This document shows, piece after piece, positions 56,801-63,698 of a stretch of 64,000 nucleotides of DNA; the stretch's first letter is position 1; every line of letters begins with the position of its first letter. The DNA lies in assembly GCA_032622095.1 (NCBI GenBank), contig CP136065.1, forward strand, positions 57,531,949-57,595,948, in the 5' to 3' direction. The stretch comes from Siphonodentalium dalli (taxonomy: Eukaryota; Mollusca; Scaphopoda; Gadilida; Siphonodentaliidae). The notes beneath the pieces were generated by a model. The model did not search any database, was not told the origin of the DNA, and saw nothing but the letters and a program-made list of their open reading frames with translations. Both the position numbers and the translations under genes were made by a program.

Positions 56801-59800
56801 TCGCATATATAAGAGAATGCATTGGCACAGGGTTTTCGCAAAATTTCAGGAAGCTCCTGTCATGAAAGGGTCAATAAGCCATCAAACACTCCACATTCTA
56901 CAATCCGTTTCCACAAGGTCTGTTGAACACCTTCATCACTTTCAAAAGCTAAGGCCAAAAAAAAAAAACGTCTCTGTTTCAGAGATTTTCTTGCCGGCCT
57001 CAATTTTTTTTTTTCTTTTCACAAAGTCCATAGTAATTAACCTGTCTGTCTGAGTTAATGTCTGTGGTTTTCCCAATACCAACAGCAGAACTAACCACCA
57101 ATCGCATACACACCTGACGCATGTGTAGGCCATGTGCGCGATCGCGCATTCTTGATAAAGATAAGACAACTAGGTCGGCCATGCTACACAGTGAATACCG
57201 TCGCGTAAATCAAACTTTACCCTGACGAGTCACTACGGAAATCCCCCCCCCCCCCCCCCGTCTTTGTGGGCTGTGTACACTGCTGTGTATTTTAAAAAGT
57301 ACAATGTATTAATTATACCGGTAGCTCCCTTAACTTCCTTCGCCTAATTGGGGGAAAAACTTGCCTGAAAGACCATCTGTTCGCGACAAAATTAAACGGT
57401 GAAAAGCATGTGCGTTTTTGGCGGGAAAATGACAGTCCGTATTACGTTATCAGTCCTGGAAATTAGCGTCATCAAAAGCCGAAATCACCATCACCATTGA
57501 CAAGACGAAATCGTCATCAAAGATTAAAATGCATTGGCATCCTTGAATATTCACATAAACCCGATTTTAACCCACTTTAAATAAACAACTGTCTGTTATG
57601 AATGACACAACAACTGGGTCACTGTGTCACCAACCAAACGCATCAGTGGGTCACGTGAATAAACTCTGTAACTATTTACGACAGACTCTCTTTGATGTTT
57701 TCCGACCAAGCAGCAGATACCACTGAAGAAACAACTCGCACTGTATGAAAGTATTAAACACACATTTATGATCATCTGATGTGCATACATGTACTGCATG
57801 TAAGGATTATTTGATAACTTACTGTTAATTACACTGAAAGTTGGCAGGTAATCAATTCTGCTATTTAAAACTTTCCGGGATTGAAACAAAATAAGTCGGA
57901 AATAGGTGACTTTAAACCACAAAACTAGTTAGTGATTTGGTAATATGGACAAGTTGTCACTGAAAAAAAATAATGATCATCTATGAAGAGAAATAAGAGG
58001 GGATGAAAATACAATAGGTTTTATTGAAATGGCAAGTATTTATTCCATAAAACGATCTCTGTCAACACCAACACCTGTAAAATTGCGTCAGCAGTGATGA
58101 ATAGAATGGCATAAAATGTGTAACCTCAGGCCCAATCTACACCTGAGATATTCAGGGGAAGATTGGAACAAAACATGTTTATTCCTGCATATCCAAGAAC
58201 AGTCAGTAACATTGTTCTGGTCACATGTAATTTGTAAATAAAGGTATCAGATGCTACTGTTGCATTGTGGGCTGGTAGATGCATGGACTACATGTATGTA
58301 AGAGGAATAACTCTAAACCCATGGCCATAGCCTAATACATTGAATTTTCACACTGGAGCACATACTAGAGCTAGAAAATATCTTTAACACCTAATACATG
58401 ACATAATAGTCCAGCAAGCTGCATAATATATTACCAGTTAGCATGTATAAAAGCATGCCAATTTTATAATAAATGTTAAAAGGGTGTACTACACTATTTT
58501 ATCACTTTCAAATGGCCGGTTAAAAAAAAAAAAAAAGTGTAAAAAAAAAAAAAAAACTGCCTGCCTACCTGGAAAATTTTCCCCATGTTATCGGAAACAG
58601 ACATGTTTTTTTTTTTGGCCTAACTCACATGATAAAATAACTCTAATATATCTTATGACAAATTATGAACCGACATTGACTGATAGATGAGGAATGCAGT
58701 GGAGATGTTTGGTTGATCTGAAATGGATATTGTTTTTTATTTTACACTTATTAGTTCTGTTGTAAAATGGGCACCCGAAGATATAAGAGCCATAATTCCT
58801 GACAAAATTTAGGCATCTTTTTTTTCAAGTTCGTCTAAGATATTCATCAATAGAACTCATGAACCACATTTGGTCAAAATCAAATCATTTTGATTATATA
58901 ATCATGCTTATATGTCGCGACACCGAGATGACCACAAAGCATATGTCAATTTTATTATACGACACAACCAAAAACCGCTATTACCTGAATATCTTTATTA
59001 AGATTGGTAACATGGCTGTCGCTCTGTTGTTTCATCTTGACAATCTTTGCTTGCTCATTAAGTTTCTTCTTCAATGCTGACATCTGTTGCTCCAATTCAT
59101 TTAAACGCTTCCTTCTTTGTTCACTCAGTCTTGAATAGATAGAGCACAGAGGATAAATGTACAAAAAAAATACAACAGTGCAGGAAAGGGATCAATTCCA
59201 CAGCTCAACCCAGTATATTAAAGATTAAATTTGTTTTCTAACACCTCAGCGGTTTTTTAAAGGCAATCAAGGCCTTCACAGTGGGCACATGTAAACAAAC
59301 TTGAAACTCTGTTAAACAATCATTAGCAAGAAGCACATGGAGAAAGACATTGATTTTGTTCTCATTTTGATTTTAATGAAATTTCACATATTGAAGCCAT
59401 TTTTGTAACGTAAACATTATTTTAACAACGCGAGTCATTTTATCAGCAAACAGTTTATTAAAGACCGATCAAATCAGGAGGTTGTACTTTAGAAAAGGTC
59501 AGAAAATTAACATATTCCACAGGTTTTCATTTGAAAGAATTTAATTACATCATAACCGGTGGTGTTTGCATGTCAATGGTTTCAACATGTGAAACATTGT
59601 TATTTAAGAACTATCAATGATGAAAATAAGAACTAAGTTTATCTAGTATTAAACCTGATTAAACAATATTCTTGATGTTGATGTCAAGACTTTTATGAAT
59701 TTTCACATGTACCCATTTCCAAGATCTTCATCCCTTAAAGTTGAGTGACATGACTATATTATAGTGCAGGGATTTTTCTACCCATTTTGGGACATTGGAA

Positions 59801-62800
59801 AAATTGTGCCATAGAGGCTTATGATTGGGAATATATAGAAAATATTGGAACAAGTATTGAGAAACTCGGTGTAAACAAATGGTTAATGTTAAGATTGGAT
59901 TATTACCATTTAATGTGAATGGAGCAATTCTGAAGATGAACAGGGAAGCCCTGTCTTTTGTTCACACACAAGAGACTTTCAGTAAATTGGGAAAACTTGA
60001 CTTTTGCCATTGTTGTTGGCTAAAAAAATCACTGTAGAGGGTGTCATCTATGAAGTTACATACTTGCTTGCTACTGCATTAGCTTTGGCACTTTCCAGTG
60101 CAGCGGTCAGGTCATCACGCTCAATCTGCAGAGTATTGATTTCAAACTCCAGACCTTTCTTCGAGACCTAGCAATAGGAGAATAGAAACAAATTTAGTAA
60201 ATGTTTATTCAAGTAAAATCAGAGAATAGTGAGCTATGATTCACGATTAAAATACATATTGACCATTGAATGGAAAGGAAAGATATATATATAGGAAATA
60301 TTGACCAAGCCCCCACTTTTTACAATTGCTCATTCATGACAAATGACAAGTTTATCCTGAGCTTGAGAAATATCTTGAATGAATATGATTGGACTGATAT
60401 TAAAGAAAGCATTTCTGGTAGTGATTAACTGGAATGGCAATCGGAATCGGCCCATATTTGGGTTATCTGTTTATAATTTGGCATCGAATTTGGCATCAGC
60501 AAAAAAAACCCTGCTATTCCAATGAGGTTACGATTGTTTTTGCTTTTTTGAATGCCCAGAATGGACGATAGATACCGAAAATGAAAACCTGTCTTAACAT
60601 TGTAGTATTCTACTAAATCAGTTTGTAAACTCACAGCAAACTCAGTCCTGAGAACCTCCATCTTGTCATCACTTTTAGTCATCGCTATTGCCAGGTCTTC
60701 TTTCTTTGATAAAAGCCTGTTCAACTCCGACAATTCATTGTTCATTTCTGCTCGTCTTAGAGCGTACTGTGTCGATATTGCTCTTGAGTCCGGAGTCTCT
60801 GGAGTCTGTAGCTCATCCTATGTATATCAAGTCATATATATGTATATATACATATATATATATGTACAAGTGAATGTGGATAAGTACAACCCATAACATC
60901 TCTCAAAAGAATTTTGTAATAAGGCAAAAAAAAAAAAGGGTTTTGATTCTCAGGCATCGGCGCAGTGAAAAAATGCCCTGCGTTGGACTATTTTATTTCA
61001 ATTTGGGATTTCAAATTTTCACCGAAGTTGTGAACTGGTAACACGAAAATAGGAAATTGTCACACGGAAATTTGTTATGTTTCAAATATCGAGCAGGAGC
61101 TAAATACATTGGTGTGTTCACCAAAAGACCATAGGCAATGATAACTATCAGGCATATTGTCACCACAGGCTGTCCAAACCCCCCAAGTTTATTGGCTAAA
61201 TGTGTTGAAATGTTTGGATAAAAGATATCAGCAGGAAGTTGCATATTTGACCTTTGCACAGTAAGAATGTAAGAGTTTCCCCCTTGCAACACTATTGTGA
61301 TAGAAGATAAGCAAACCAGAGCGCACTACAGTTTGACAAGCGGTGTATTTTGGCCATGCTTATGATGGTTATTTGAAGTTTTATTGTCTATCATCTATTG
61401 AGGTACATATACAGTCTCTAATTAGTCAGCGGAATAAGTGAGTCAAGACTTTCAAGATAGTTTTAAAGATCACTTTATCTTTTTGTTTTGACTGTATTTA
61501 CGTTCCGTATTTTTAAATGAATCGAATATGTAGTTCTGCGAATTTACAAATTATTGTGCCAATATTAAAATCATATGATATCAATATATATATATCATTC
61601 TAGATACTCCCTATATGATATATGGGTAGTAAATGTCATAATGTGTTATTGTTTGTATCAGATTAAATTAGTTTATATCCATTACAAAGTTCTCCCTACA
61701 TTTTATGGACCTGGGAAGGTATAATAACCCATGTTTACTATGCCAGTCATTGGGCAGAAAAAAATAAAAATAAAACCTTCGCTCCCGCATTGATTTTCAA
61801 AAAAAAGTTTAAAATTGCATTTAACAAGCAGGGGGTGACTGGTGACTCAGTTGATAAGGTGCATGGCACATTATGACAACATAAGCTAACCAGCGATTGC
61901 AAAGCAGGTTCAAATTAAGATAAGGGTGGATTTGTGAGTGCAAGTGAAGTGATAGCCTGATAAAATTAATCCCATGCAATCTTTTCTACCCCTGTAAAAC
62001 TGACAGCATTGCAATATGATCAATCGGCTGTGATATGGCCAATCGGCTGAAATGATGATAATCCCACATATTAACTAAGCACGCAACAAAAATACAAAAT
62101 ATATGAAAATATTAGCAGATATTGGCCAGATCATATTTTGGTTCATGATTCATCTCTCTGAGAAGCACTAAAAAGGTATTATTTGATATGATACACTCAG
62201 GTTATATTATAGAAAGTGTTCAAATCTACGGCAAGTGTGAGTATTTGCTTCATGTCAAGCAACATCTTTGAAAAGAACAGAATCTTACATGCTCATTATC
62301 GCGGTCTTCGAAAATATTTTCTTCTTCTCTGTCGTCATCTGTCTGGAAGGAGGGAAATATATGTAAATAATCTAGGACTATAAATGCAAAACAATTCTAA
62401 ATATACTCAAATTCGAATGATTTTCAACCATTTCACGACTGGAGCTTCCTGAAATTTTGTGATAATCATGTGCCAATGCATTCTCTGATATATGATCTTG
62501 TAAGCCTGTGCATTCTCTTATATATGCGAGGCTCCCTATGGGAGACCCGCATATATAAAGAGTATGCACTGGCACATGGTTTTTAATGCTGCACCAGCAC
62601 AGCTCCCATCATGAAAGGGTTAGAGAGACTGAAATAATTTATTTTAAATTGTATATAGTCTTTCTGGCAGAGTTCACGCTGACCAGAAAAATTCTTTTGA
62701 CCAGTTTTTTGGCCATTTCTGAATTTGTTTGGTCATATTTAAGAAAAAATCGACTTTTATGACACAAGTGACAATGGAAGTTTGCACAAATGGGAACCGC

Positions 62801-63577
62801 AAAAACTTTAAAATAGGTTTAGCTGGTAATGCTTATCATCATAAATAAACATAAATTTGGCTACAGTCTTATTTTGAGGCCACAAAGCAGTAAGTATTGT
62901 CACTTGATTAAGAAAGGATGCCATTCAAGCGACTTATCATCGTTTTGATAAATGCAAGCAAGTGACTTTTCACAAATTGTTATTCACACATGGGCGAGCA
63001 ACTGCTGATTACTTGTTAACAATATGTAAGGGTTTCATGGAGATCTGATGAAAATCAGGGAGGTGATTGATGAATATAGCCTTGAAATTTGGCCAAATAA
63101 TTTTTTTATTTTGGGGCCATGTGAATCACAGCAAGTGAGAGAATAGTTCAGTTTAGGAAAGTATGTTTCTCAACCTCCAAATGTCATTAACTTTTAGAAT
63201 GGATGAAAACAGAAATGATATTTCATCCTCACGGGAATCTTTTGTAAGCTCTATGCCAAATTTGATACAATGGAAGAAGTGACAAAATGTTATTCACTAT
63301 TCTAATGGTGTGGGAGTGGTATGAATAATAATAATCAATCCATGTATATAGCGCGTTATACAGTGAATTAGTTTCAATGCACTTTATATCGACTATAATA
63401 AGCATAACAATTATCATAAGCAATGTTACAAAATCATTTGGGTAATTGAAATAATGAAATTAAAATACCTCTTCACTCTTTATCATACTGTCCAGTTGCT
63501 TGAGTTTTTCTAACTGTTTCTTCATTTCTGAGTTGTCTTCCACATTCATACTTGTGCTCAGAAGATCAAAATCAAAG
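29423..63577 (-). CDS. KIF4: Chromosome-associated kinesin KIF4, C-terminal two thirds (19 exons; motor off window)
   Basis: Nineteen exons (63469-63577, 62289-62342, 60635-60817, 60064-60167, 58985-59129, 56453-56563, 56013-56096, 51570-51686, 50072-50215, 49693-49793, 49132-49178, 46608-46687, 45074-45244, 44289-44378, 38356-38433, 37644-37736, 34861-35022, 34015-34137, 29423-29698) join without a break to 756 residues and a TGA. The order of parts fits the chromokinesin KIF4: long coiled coil with [24 protein letters not shown] and SWLGHELDV blocks, S/T-P-rich linker, acidic stretch, a cysteine-rich domain with nine cysteines in 33 residues, and a basic tail. KIF4 is a plus-end nuclear kinesin that binds chromatin, works with condensin and PRC1, and carries an Fe-S cluster in its Cys-rich domain (family knowledge). 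The motor domain should lie right of the window. Confidence 0.93.
29930..30296 (+). repeat. Dispersed CATAACTC repeat, split by an inserted element
   Basis: Leader ACAAGAGCATCGCTAGGAC to the ATAACATAATAC tail. The tail resumes at 31597 after the 30297-31596 insertion. Confidence 0.6.
30297..31596. mobile_element. DNA element with CAGGGTTTCCG ends, 7-bp duplication
   Basis: The 1300-bp element has inverted ends CAGGGTTTCCGCCA and CAGGGTTTCCGTCA, and a direct repeat ATAATAC on both sides (30290-30296 and 31597-31603). It sits inside a dispersed CATAACTC repeat whose other copies show the uninterrupted site. It contains a poly-G tract at 30938-30968. No transposase is visible. Confidence 0.72.
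31983..32955. mobile_element. Element with GGCCAAAAAAA...GTTTTGGTTCTC ends
   Basis: The ends GGCC-A-run-GTTTTGGTTCTCGGGCA and its complement (TGCCTGAGAACCAAAAC-T-run-GGCC) are about 970 bp apart. A solo end lies at about 60925-60980. It encloses a LINE 3' fragment. Confidence 0.5.
32436..32600 (-). pseudogene. LINE reverse transcriptase C-terminal fragment
   Basis: On the minus strand the frame reads [19 protein letters not shown] and runs to a TAA at 32436-32438. The FFSQRVxxxWNSL pattern is typical of the end of Jockey/CR1-type ORF2 proteins. It is only about 50 codons, so it is a relic. Confidence 0.65.
33449..33735. mobile_element. Partial copy of the CAGGGTTTCCG element family
   Basis: Shares GGTTTCCGC, TTAGCATGCCGACAGACC, CATGAGTCTGCCAA and CCCCACAACCCTCATCT with 35669-35910. 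The right half is missing. Confidence 0.55.
33893..33955. mobile_element. Fragment of the GAGGTCCCCAGAGGG palindromic MITE
   Basis: A middle piece at 33750-33890 and one half-arm (GAGGTTCCCAGAGGGTGAAG) remain; the outer ends are gone. Confidence 0.45.
34015..34137 (-). CDS. KIF4: KIF4 exon r: cysteine-rich domain
   Basis: A 123-nt exon, phase 0-0, encoding nine cysteines in 33 residues ([16 protein letters not shown], then CTSLCGCG and a last C). This is the KIF4 cysteine-rich domain, needed for chromatin binding and reported to hold an Fe-S cluster in mammals. Acceptor TTTTCAG, donor GAG/GTAAGA. Confidence 0.94.
34540..34799. mobile_element. TTAA/CCCTTTC MITE, TACTAAAAACTCAT arm type
   Basis: Left end ATAACCCTTTCTATACTAAA, right end AATAAAGAAAGGGTTAA. 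Related copies or pieces lie at 6150, 21708, 46320 and 48712. It fits the general CCCTTT/TTAA design. Confidence 0.45.
34861..35022 (-). CDS. KIF4: KIF4 exon q: basic-acidic linker
   Basis: A 162-nt exon, phase 0-0, with a basic [10 protein letters not shown] patch (NLS-like) and an acidic EYEDESDDW / [10 protein letters not shown] stretch. Acceptor TTCACAG, donor TAT/GTGAGT. Confidence 0.9.
35669..36533. mobile_element. DNA element with CAGGGTTTCCG ends, copy 2
   Basis: The 865-bp element has ends CAGGGTTTCCGC and, inverted, CAAGGTTTCCGCT, with ATAACAT on the left (35662-35668) and ATAACAC on the right (36534-36540), a 7-bp duplication with one change. A subterminal CATTTCCTTGCRCCTG block is shared with 30297-31596 in the opposite orientation. 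Confidence 0.68.
36615..36844. mobile_element. Palindromic MITE, TATATATGCGAG family
   Basis: Two core palindromes (about 36627-36698 and 36726-36800) and a right end CAGTCATGGAAGGGTTAA. The left outer arm is truncated. Confidence 0.5.
37100..37512. mobile_element. Compound palindromic MITE, GAGGTCCCCAGAGGG family, copy 2
   Basis: Outer arms AAGCCTGAGTTTAGTGTGCC and its complement. Internal hairpins and unique middle as at 7351-7800. It ends about 130 nt from KIF4 exon p. Confidence 0.62.
37644..37736 (-). CDS. KIF4: KIF4 exon p
   Basis: A 93-nt exon, phase 0-0, non-coiled linker with clustered S/T-P motifs (SPFRSPTPK), candidates for mitotic kinase sites by analogy. Acceptor TTACAG, donor AAG/GTAATT. 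Confidence 0.85.
37920..38155 (+). repeat. Dispersed CATAACTC repeat
   Basis: Leader ACAAGAGCATCGCTAGGGA, body GGGCCATAACTC, tail ATAACATAATATGTCCCGTT. This copy shows an uninterrupted tail comparable to the split copy at 30296/31597. Confidence 0.6.
38327..38344. repeat. Poly-G tract beside KIF4 exon o donor
   Basis: About 17 G residues starting roughly 12 nt inside the intron from the donor. Confidence 0.75.
38356..38433 (-). CDS. KIF4: KIF4 exon o
   Basis: A 78-nt exon, phase 0-0, [16 protein letters not shown], the end of the long coiled coil. A poly-G tract lies about 12 nt after the donor GCA/GTAAGT. Confidence 0.88.
38818..39623. mobile_element. Mutator-like non-autonomous element, perfect 9-bp duplication
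   Basis: The 806-bp element has long inverted ends (about 50 nt) beginning CAGTCTGATTAAAACC and a perfect 9-bp direct repeat GCTTCAAAT on each side (38809-38817 and 39624-39632). The right arm has an 8-nt insertion relative to the left. A 9-bp duplication with long inverted ends fits MULE elements. No coding capacity is seen. Confidence 0.75.
40141..40585. mobile_element. Compound palindromic MITE, GAGGTCCCCAGAGGG family, copy 3
   Basis: Outer arms AAGCCTGCAAATAGCGTGTC and its exact complement. The interior matches 7351-7800. The outer arms differ from copies 1 and 2 but match each other. Confidence 0.65.
40900..41319. mobile_element. MITE with AAAGGCCCACTTAATTTT ends, copy 2
   Basis: Left AAGGCCCATTTAATTTTC, right GAAAATTAAGTGGGCCTTTA. 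Interior as at 15586-16062. Confidence 0.6.
41650..41940 (+). repeat. Dispersed CATAACTC repeat
   Basis: Has AAGGGCCACAACTC, TTGAACTTGACCTGTA and GAAGTTATCATCCGGAAACC. Same orientation as the other copies. Confidence 0.55.
42048..43965. repeat. Satellite of alternating 164-bp (A) and 155-bp (B) units, 12 units
   Basis: Unit starts at 42048, 42213, 42377, 42532, 42696, 42851, 43015, 43170, 43334, 43479, 43643 and 43807. A units carry GGATTTAGTCATGCAAAGAG; B units carry GGATTGAAATTTGAAATCC. The order is A A B A B A B A B A A B, giving a higher-order period of about 319 bp. Every unit contains AAGATGGC and, inverted, GCCATGTT. It lies in the intron between KIF4 exons n and o. Open frames across it are repeat artefacts. 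Confidence 0.9.
44030..44235 (+). repeat. Dispersed CATAACTC repeat
   Basis: AAGGGCCATAACTCTCGCAA to ACGGACGGACAAC and AGTCCCCCGAAAA. It begins right after the satellite. Confidence 0.6.
44289..44378 (-). CDS. KIF4: KIF4 exon n
   Basis: A 90-nt exon, phase 0-0, starting VLFLLRQF (KIF4 VLYLLSQL equivalent) with a Gly-rich variable stretch. Acceptor TTCCAG, donor CAG/GTAAAC. Confidence 0.9.
44938..44962. repeat. (AT)n microsatellite
   Basis: About 12 AT dinucleotides. Confidence 0.8.
45074..45244 (-). CDS. KIF4: KIF4 exon m
   Basis: A 171-nt exon, phase 0-0, highly charged coiled coil ending RMQRQHEEK. Acceptor TTTCAG, donor AAG/GTATTA. Confidence 0.9.
45595..46005 (+). repeat. Diverged dispersed repeat, partly duplicated
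   Basis: TTTGAGGTATTGTGGCAACC occurs twice (about 45630 and 45736), with ACCAACTAGTATACCAAATA following both. The tail GGACGGACACAG fits the CATAACTC family. Confidence 0.5.
46046..46178. repeat. Hairpin with about 55-nt arms
   Basis: The arms AGTATGTGTTTTTCTTGTA...GGTTGTGGTGAAAAGTCA and complement flank a short centre near 46110. Confidence 0.6.
46608..46687 (-). CDS. KIF4: KIF4 exon l
   Basis: An 80-nt exon encoding [20 protein letters not shown], matching the conserved EAKCALKYL block of KIF4. Acceptor TTGCAG, donor CAG/GTATGA. Confidence 0.92.
46871..47860. mobile_element. pogo/Tigger-like element with TA duplications
   Basis: Ends CAGTAAAACCTCTCCAATCG and, inverted, CAGTAAAACCTCTCCAAACC, with TA on each side (46869-46870, 47861-47862). 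CAGTRAAACCTC termini and a TA target are typical of pogo-type (Tigger/jerky) transposons. The 990-bp interior has no long frame, so it is non-autonomous or decayed. It lies in the intron between KIF4 exons l and k. Confidence 0.75.
47977..48216. mobile_element. Palindromic MITE, CATGACGGGAGC arm type
   Basis: Left CATGACGGGAGCTGCGCTGG, two core palindromes, right GAAGCTCCAGTCAAGGAAGG. The TTAA sites have decayed. Confidence 0.5.
48735..49092. mobile_element. MITE with AAAGGCCCACTTAATTTT ends, copy 3 (diverged)
   Basis: Left TAAAGGTCACTTAATTTTCG, right AAATAAGTAGGCCTTTTA. It ends about 40 nt from KIF4 exon k. Confidence 0.5.
49132..49178 (-). CDS. KIF4: KIF4 exon k (47-nt small exon)
   Basis: A 47-nt exon with both ends in split codons ([15 protein letters not shown]). 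The phases match exons j and l exactly, which confirms it. Acceptor TTTCAG, donor AAG/GTTTGT. Confidence 0.85.
49693..49793 (-). CDS. KIF4: KIF4 exon j
   Basis: A 101-nt exon, phase 0 to 2, coiled coil ending [10 protein letters not shown]. Acceptor CCCCAG, donor AG/GTATGA. Confidence 0.88.
49905..50040 (+). repeat. Partial dispersed CATAACTC-like repeat
   Basis: AAGGGTGATAACTCTGCTAA followed by decayed text, adjacent to KIF4 exon i. A second short piece with the leader CAAGAGCATCGGTAGGGC lies at about 50455-50530. Confidence 0.35.
50072..50215 (-). CDS. KIF4: KIF4 exon i
   Basis: A 144-nt exon, phase 0-0, with [20 protein letters not shown], a signature KIF4 segment. Acceptor TTTCAG, donor AAA/GTAAGC. 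Confidence 0.93.
50758..51130. mobile_element. TTAA/CCCTTT palindromic MITE, ACCCAACA arm type, copy 2 (right end lost)
   Basis: TTAA at 50754-50757 and CCCTTTACCCAACA on the left; the interior is almost identical to 20721-21093. The right end stops after CACAGGGCCC. A stretch of about 50 nt (AATACTTGTGCTTGTCTGGA onwards) occurs on both sides (about 50647 and 51139). Confidence 0.65.
51341..51535. repeat. About 62-bp tandem repeat, three copies
   Basis: The block AATGATTGAGATTTCAAATG...GTGGTACGAACAYTTCTTA is repeated three times, about 35 nt after the donor of KIF4 exon h. Confidence 0.75.
51570..51686 (-). CDS. KIF4: KIF4 exon h
   Basis: A 117-nt exon, phase 0-0, with [15 protein letters not shown] and ending GNRVR. 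Acceptor TTTCAG, donor AGG/GTGAGT. Confidence 0.92.
52680..53026. mobile_element. Cluster of palindromic MITEs, interrupted by the Tc1 element
   Basis: One unit from about 52702 (TTAACCCTTCCATGACTTG) to about 52960 (GTGAAATGGTTAA), then the start of another whose left half ends at 53026 and whose right half resumes at 54678. Confidence 0.55.
53423..54485 (+). pseudogene. Tc1-family (DD34E-type) transposase, intron-containing, frame-shifted
   Basis: It starts at ATG 53423. The N-terminus is a helix-turn-helix ([20 protein letters not shown]) followed by a GRPK motif. A 94-nt GT..AG intron (53676-53769) would restore the frame into [14 protein letters not shown]. The catalytic parts are [13 protein letters not shown] and PIEHLWDQL. 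Breaks: a missing base near 53970, a shift near 54340, and loss of about four residues before the PIEH motif compared with the family's usual spacing (30 residues between the last two acids instead of 34). It cannot encode an active enzyme. Confidence 0.82.
53676..53769 (+). other. Probable intron in the Tc1 transposase
   Basis: Starts GTGCGAAG and ends ATGTTTTTCAG with a pyrimidine-rich tail. Removing it rejoins the frame between RRTLT and AVEIRDQV, whereas reading through gives a non-homologous insert. Confidence 0.65.
54678..54800. mobile_element. Right half of the palindromic MITE split by Tc1
   Basis: TAAGAAAATGAACTGGC, the GTCGAAGTAAATATTGTTA spacer and a second core palindrome, then GGCACAGGGTTTTC. 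Confidence 0.55.
54800..55940. other. KIF4 intron sequence, no feature recognised
   Basis: AT-rich sequence between the MITE remnants. A solo right arm of the CATGACTGGAGC family lies at about 55940-55980 (AAGCTCCAGTCATGAAAGGG). Confidence 0.4.
56013..56096 (-). CDS. KIF4: KIF4 exon g
   Basis: An 84-nt exon, phase 0-0, encoding [20 protein letters not shown] and KRKADE. Acceptor CTTCAG, donor GAG/GTAAAC. Confidence 0.9.
56453..56563 (-). CDS. KIF4: KIF4 exon f
   Basis: A 111-nt exon, phase 0-0, with [20 protein letters not shown], one of the most conserved KIF4 coiled-coil blocks. Acceptor TTTCAG, donor AAG/GTATTC. Confidence 0.92.
56618..56870. mobile_element. TTAA/CCCTTT palindromic MITE, CATGTCGGGAGC arm type
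   Basis: TTAA at 56614-56617, CCCTTTCATGTCGGGAGC on the left, CTCCTGTCATGAAAGGG and TCAA on the right. The core palindrome (56759-56829) is the CGACCTATGGTCG variant found at 7011 and 20721, combined here with a different outer arm. Confidence 0.65.
57243..57259. repeat. Poly-C tract
   Basis: A run of about 17 C residues in the intron between KIF4 exons e and f. Confidence 0.7.
57260..58980. other. KIF4 intron, no gene recognised
   Basis: Short open frames only, with A-rich tracts at 58518-58555. I see no exon, RNA gene or complete mobile element. Confidence 0.4.
58985..59129 (-). CDS. KIF4: KIF4 exon e
   Basis: A 145-nt exon with the KIF4-typical [16 protein letters not shown] block and LNKDIQ end. 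Acceptor TTCAAG/A, donor CAG/GTAATA. Confidence 0.9.
59135..60060. other. KIF4 intron between exons d and e, nothing recognised
   Basis: Unique-looking AT-rich sequence without inverted ends or tandem structure that I could see. Confidence 0.4.
60064..60167 (-). CDS. KIF4: KIF4 exon d
   Basis: A 104-nt exon, phase 0 to 2, encoding [18 protein letters not shown] and following helix. Donor AA/GTATGT; the split Lys codon is completed by exon e. Confidence 0.85.
60635..60817 (-). CDS. KIF4: KIF4 exon c
   Basis: A 183-nt exon, phase 0-0, coiled coil with [18 protein letters not shown]. Acceptor CATAG/GAT, donor GCT/GTGAGT. Confidence 0.88.
60900..61800. other. KIF4 intron; solo end of the GGTTTTGATTCTCAGGCA element
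   Basis: About 60925-60985 resembles one end of the 31983-32955 element (A-run, GGTTTTGATTCTCAGGCA). The remainder is unremarkable. Confidence 0.35.
61836..61990 (+). mobile_element. Possible tRNA-derived SINE
   Basis: GTGACTCAGTTGATAAGG resembles a tRNA A box and AGGTTCAAAT a B box about 60 nt later, as in tRNA-derived SINE heads. The downstream part is unknown. It is not a functional tRNA, since no cloverleaf closes. Confidence 0.4.
62289..62342 (-). CDS. KIF4: KIF4 exon b
   Basis: A 54-nt acidic exon, phase 0-0, encoding [18 protein letters not shown]. Acceptor TTCCAG, donor CAT/GTAAGA. Confidence 0.82.
62426..62620. mobile_element. Palindromic MITE, CACGACTGGAGC arm type
   Basis: Left CATTTCACGACTGGAGC, one and a half core palindromes, right GCTCCCATCATGAAAGGGTTA. 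Confidence 0.5.
62668..63120. repeat. Possible diverged copy of the GTTTGCGCTG-end repeat
   Basis: CAGAGTTCACGCTGACCAG, AAAATTCTT and repeated GGCCA/TGGTCA text recall 5199-5300. Weak similarity only. Confidence 0.3.
63469..63577 (-). CDS. KIF4: KIF4 exon a (first in window)
   Basis: The exon is 109 nt, enters with one base of a split codon and ends phase 0. It encodes [10 protein letters not shown] and a Lys/Glu-rich coiled-coil start. Acceptor TTTCCAG, donor GAG/GTATTT. Confidence 0.85.
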
Positions 63578-63698
63578 CTGGAAATTAAATGGTTTATAAA
63601 GGCAAGACATCAATGAATGCACATATTATAGTAGGAATAGAGCTACCTAGGCGCGGAGGCAGTCATCAGATTGAAAGGTCAACAGCAACATATGTTAA

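Noticed and set aside
58484-58690. Lys-rich plus-strand frame
   Set aside because: It results from A-rich tracts in the intron.
61836-61990. A functional tRNA gene
   Set aside because: A- and B-box-like motifs are present but acceptor and anticodon stems do not close; kept only as a possible SINE.
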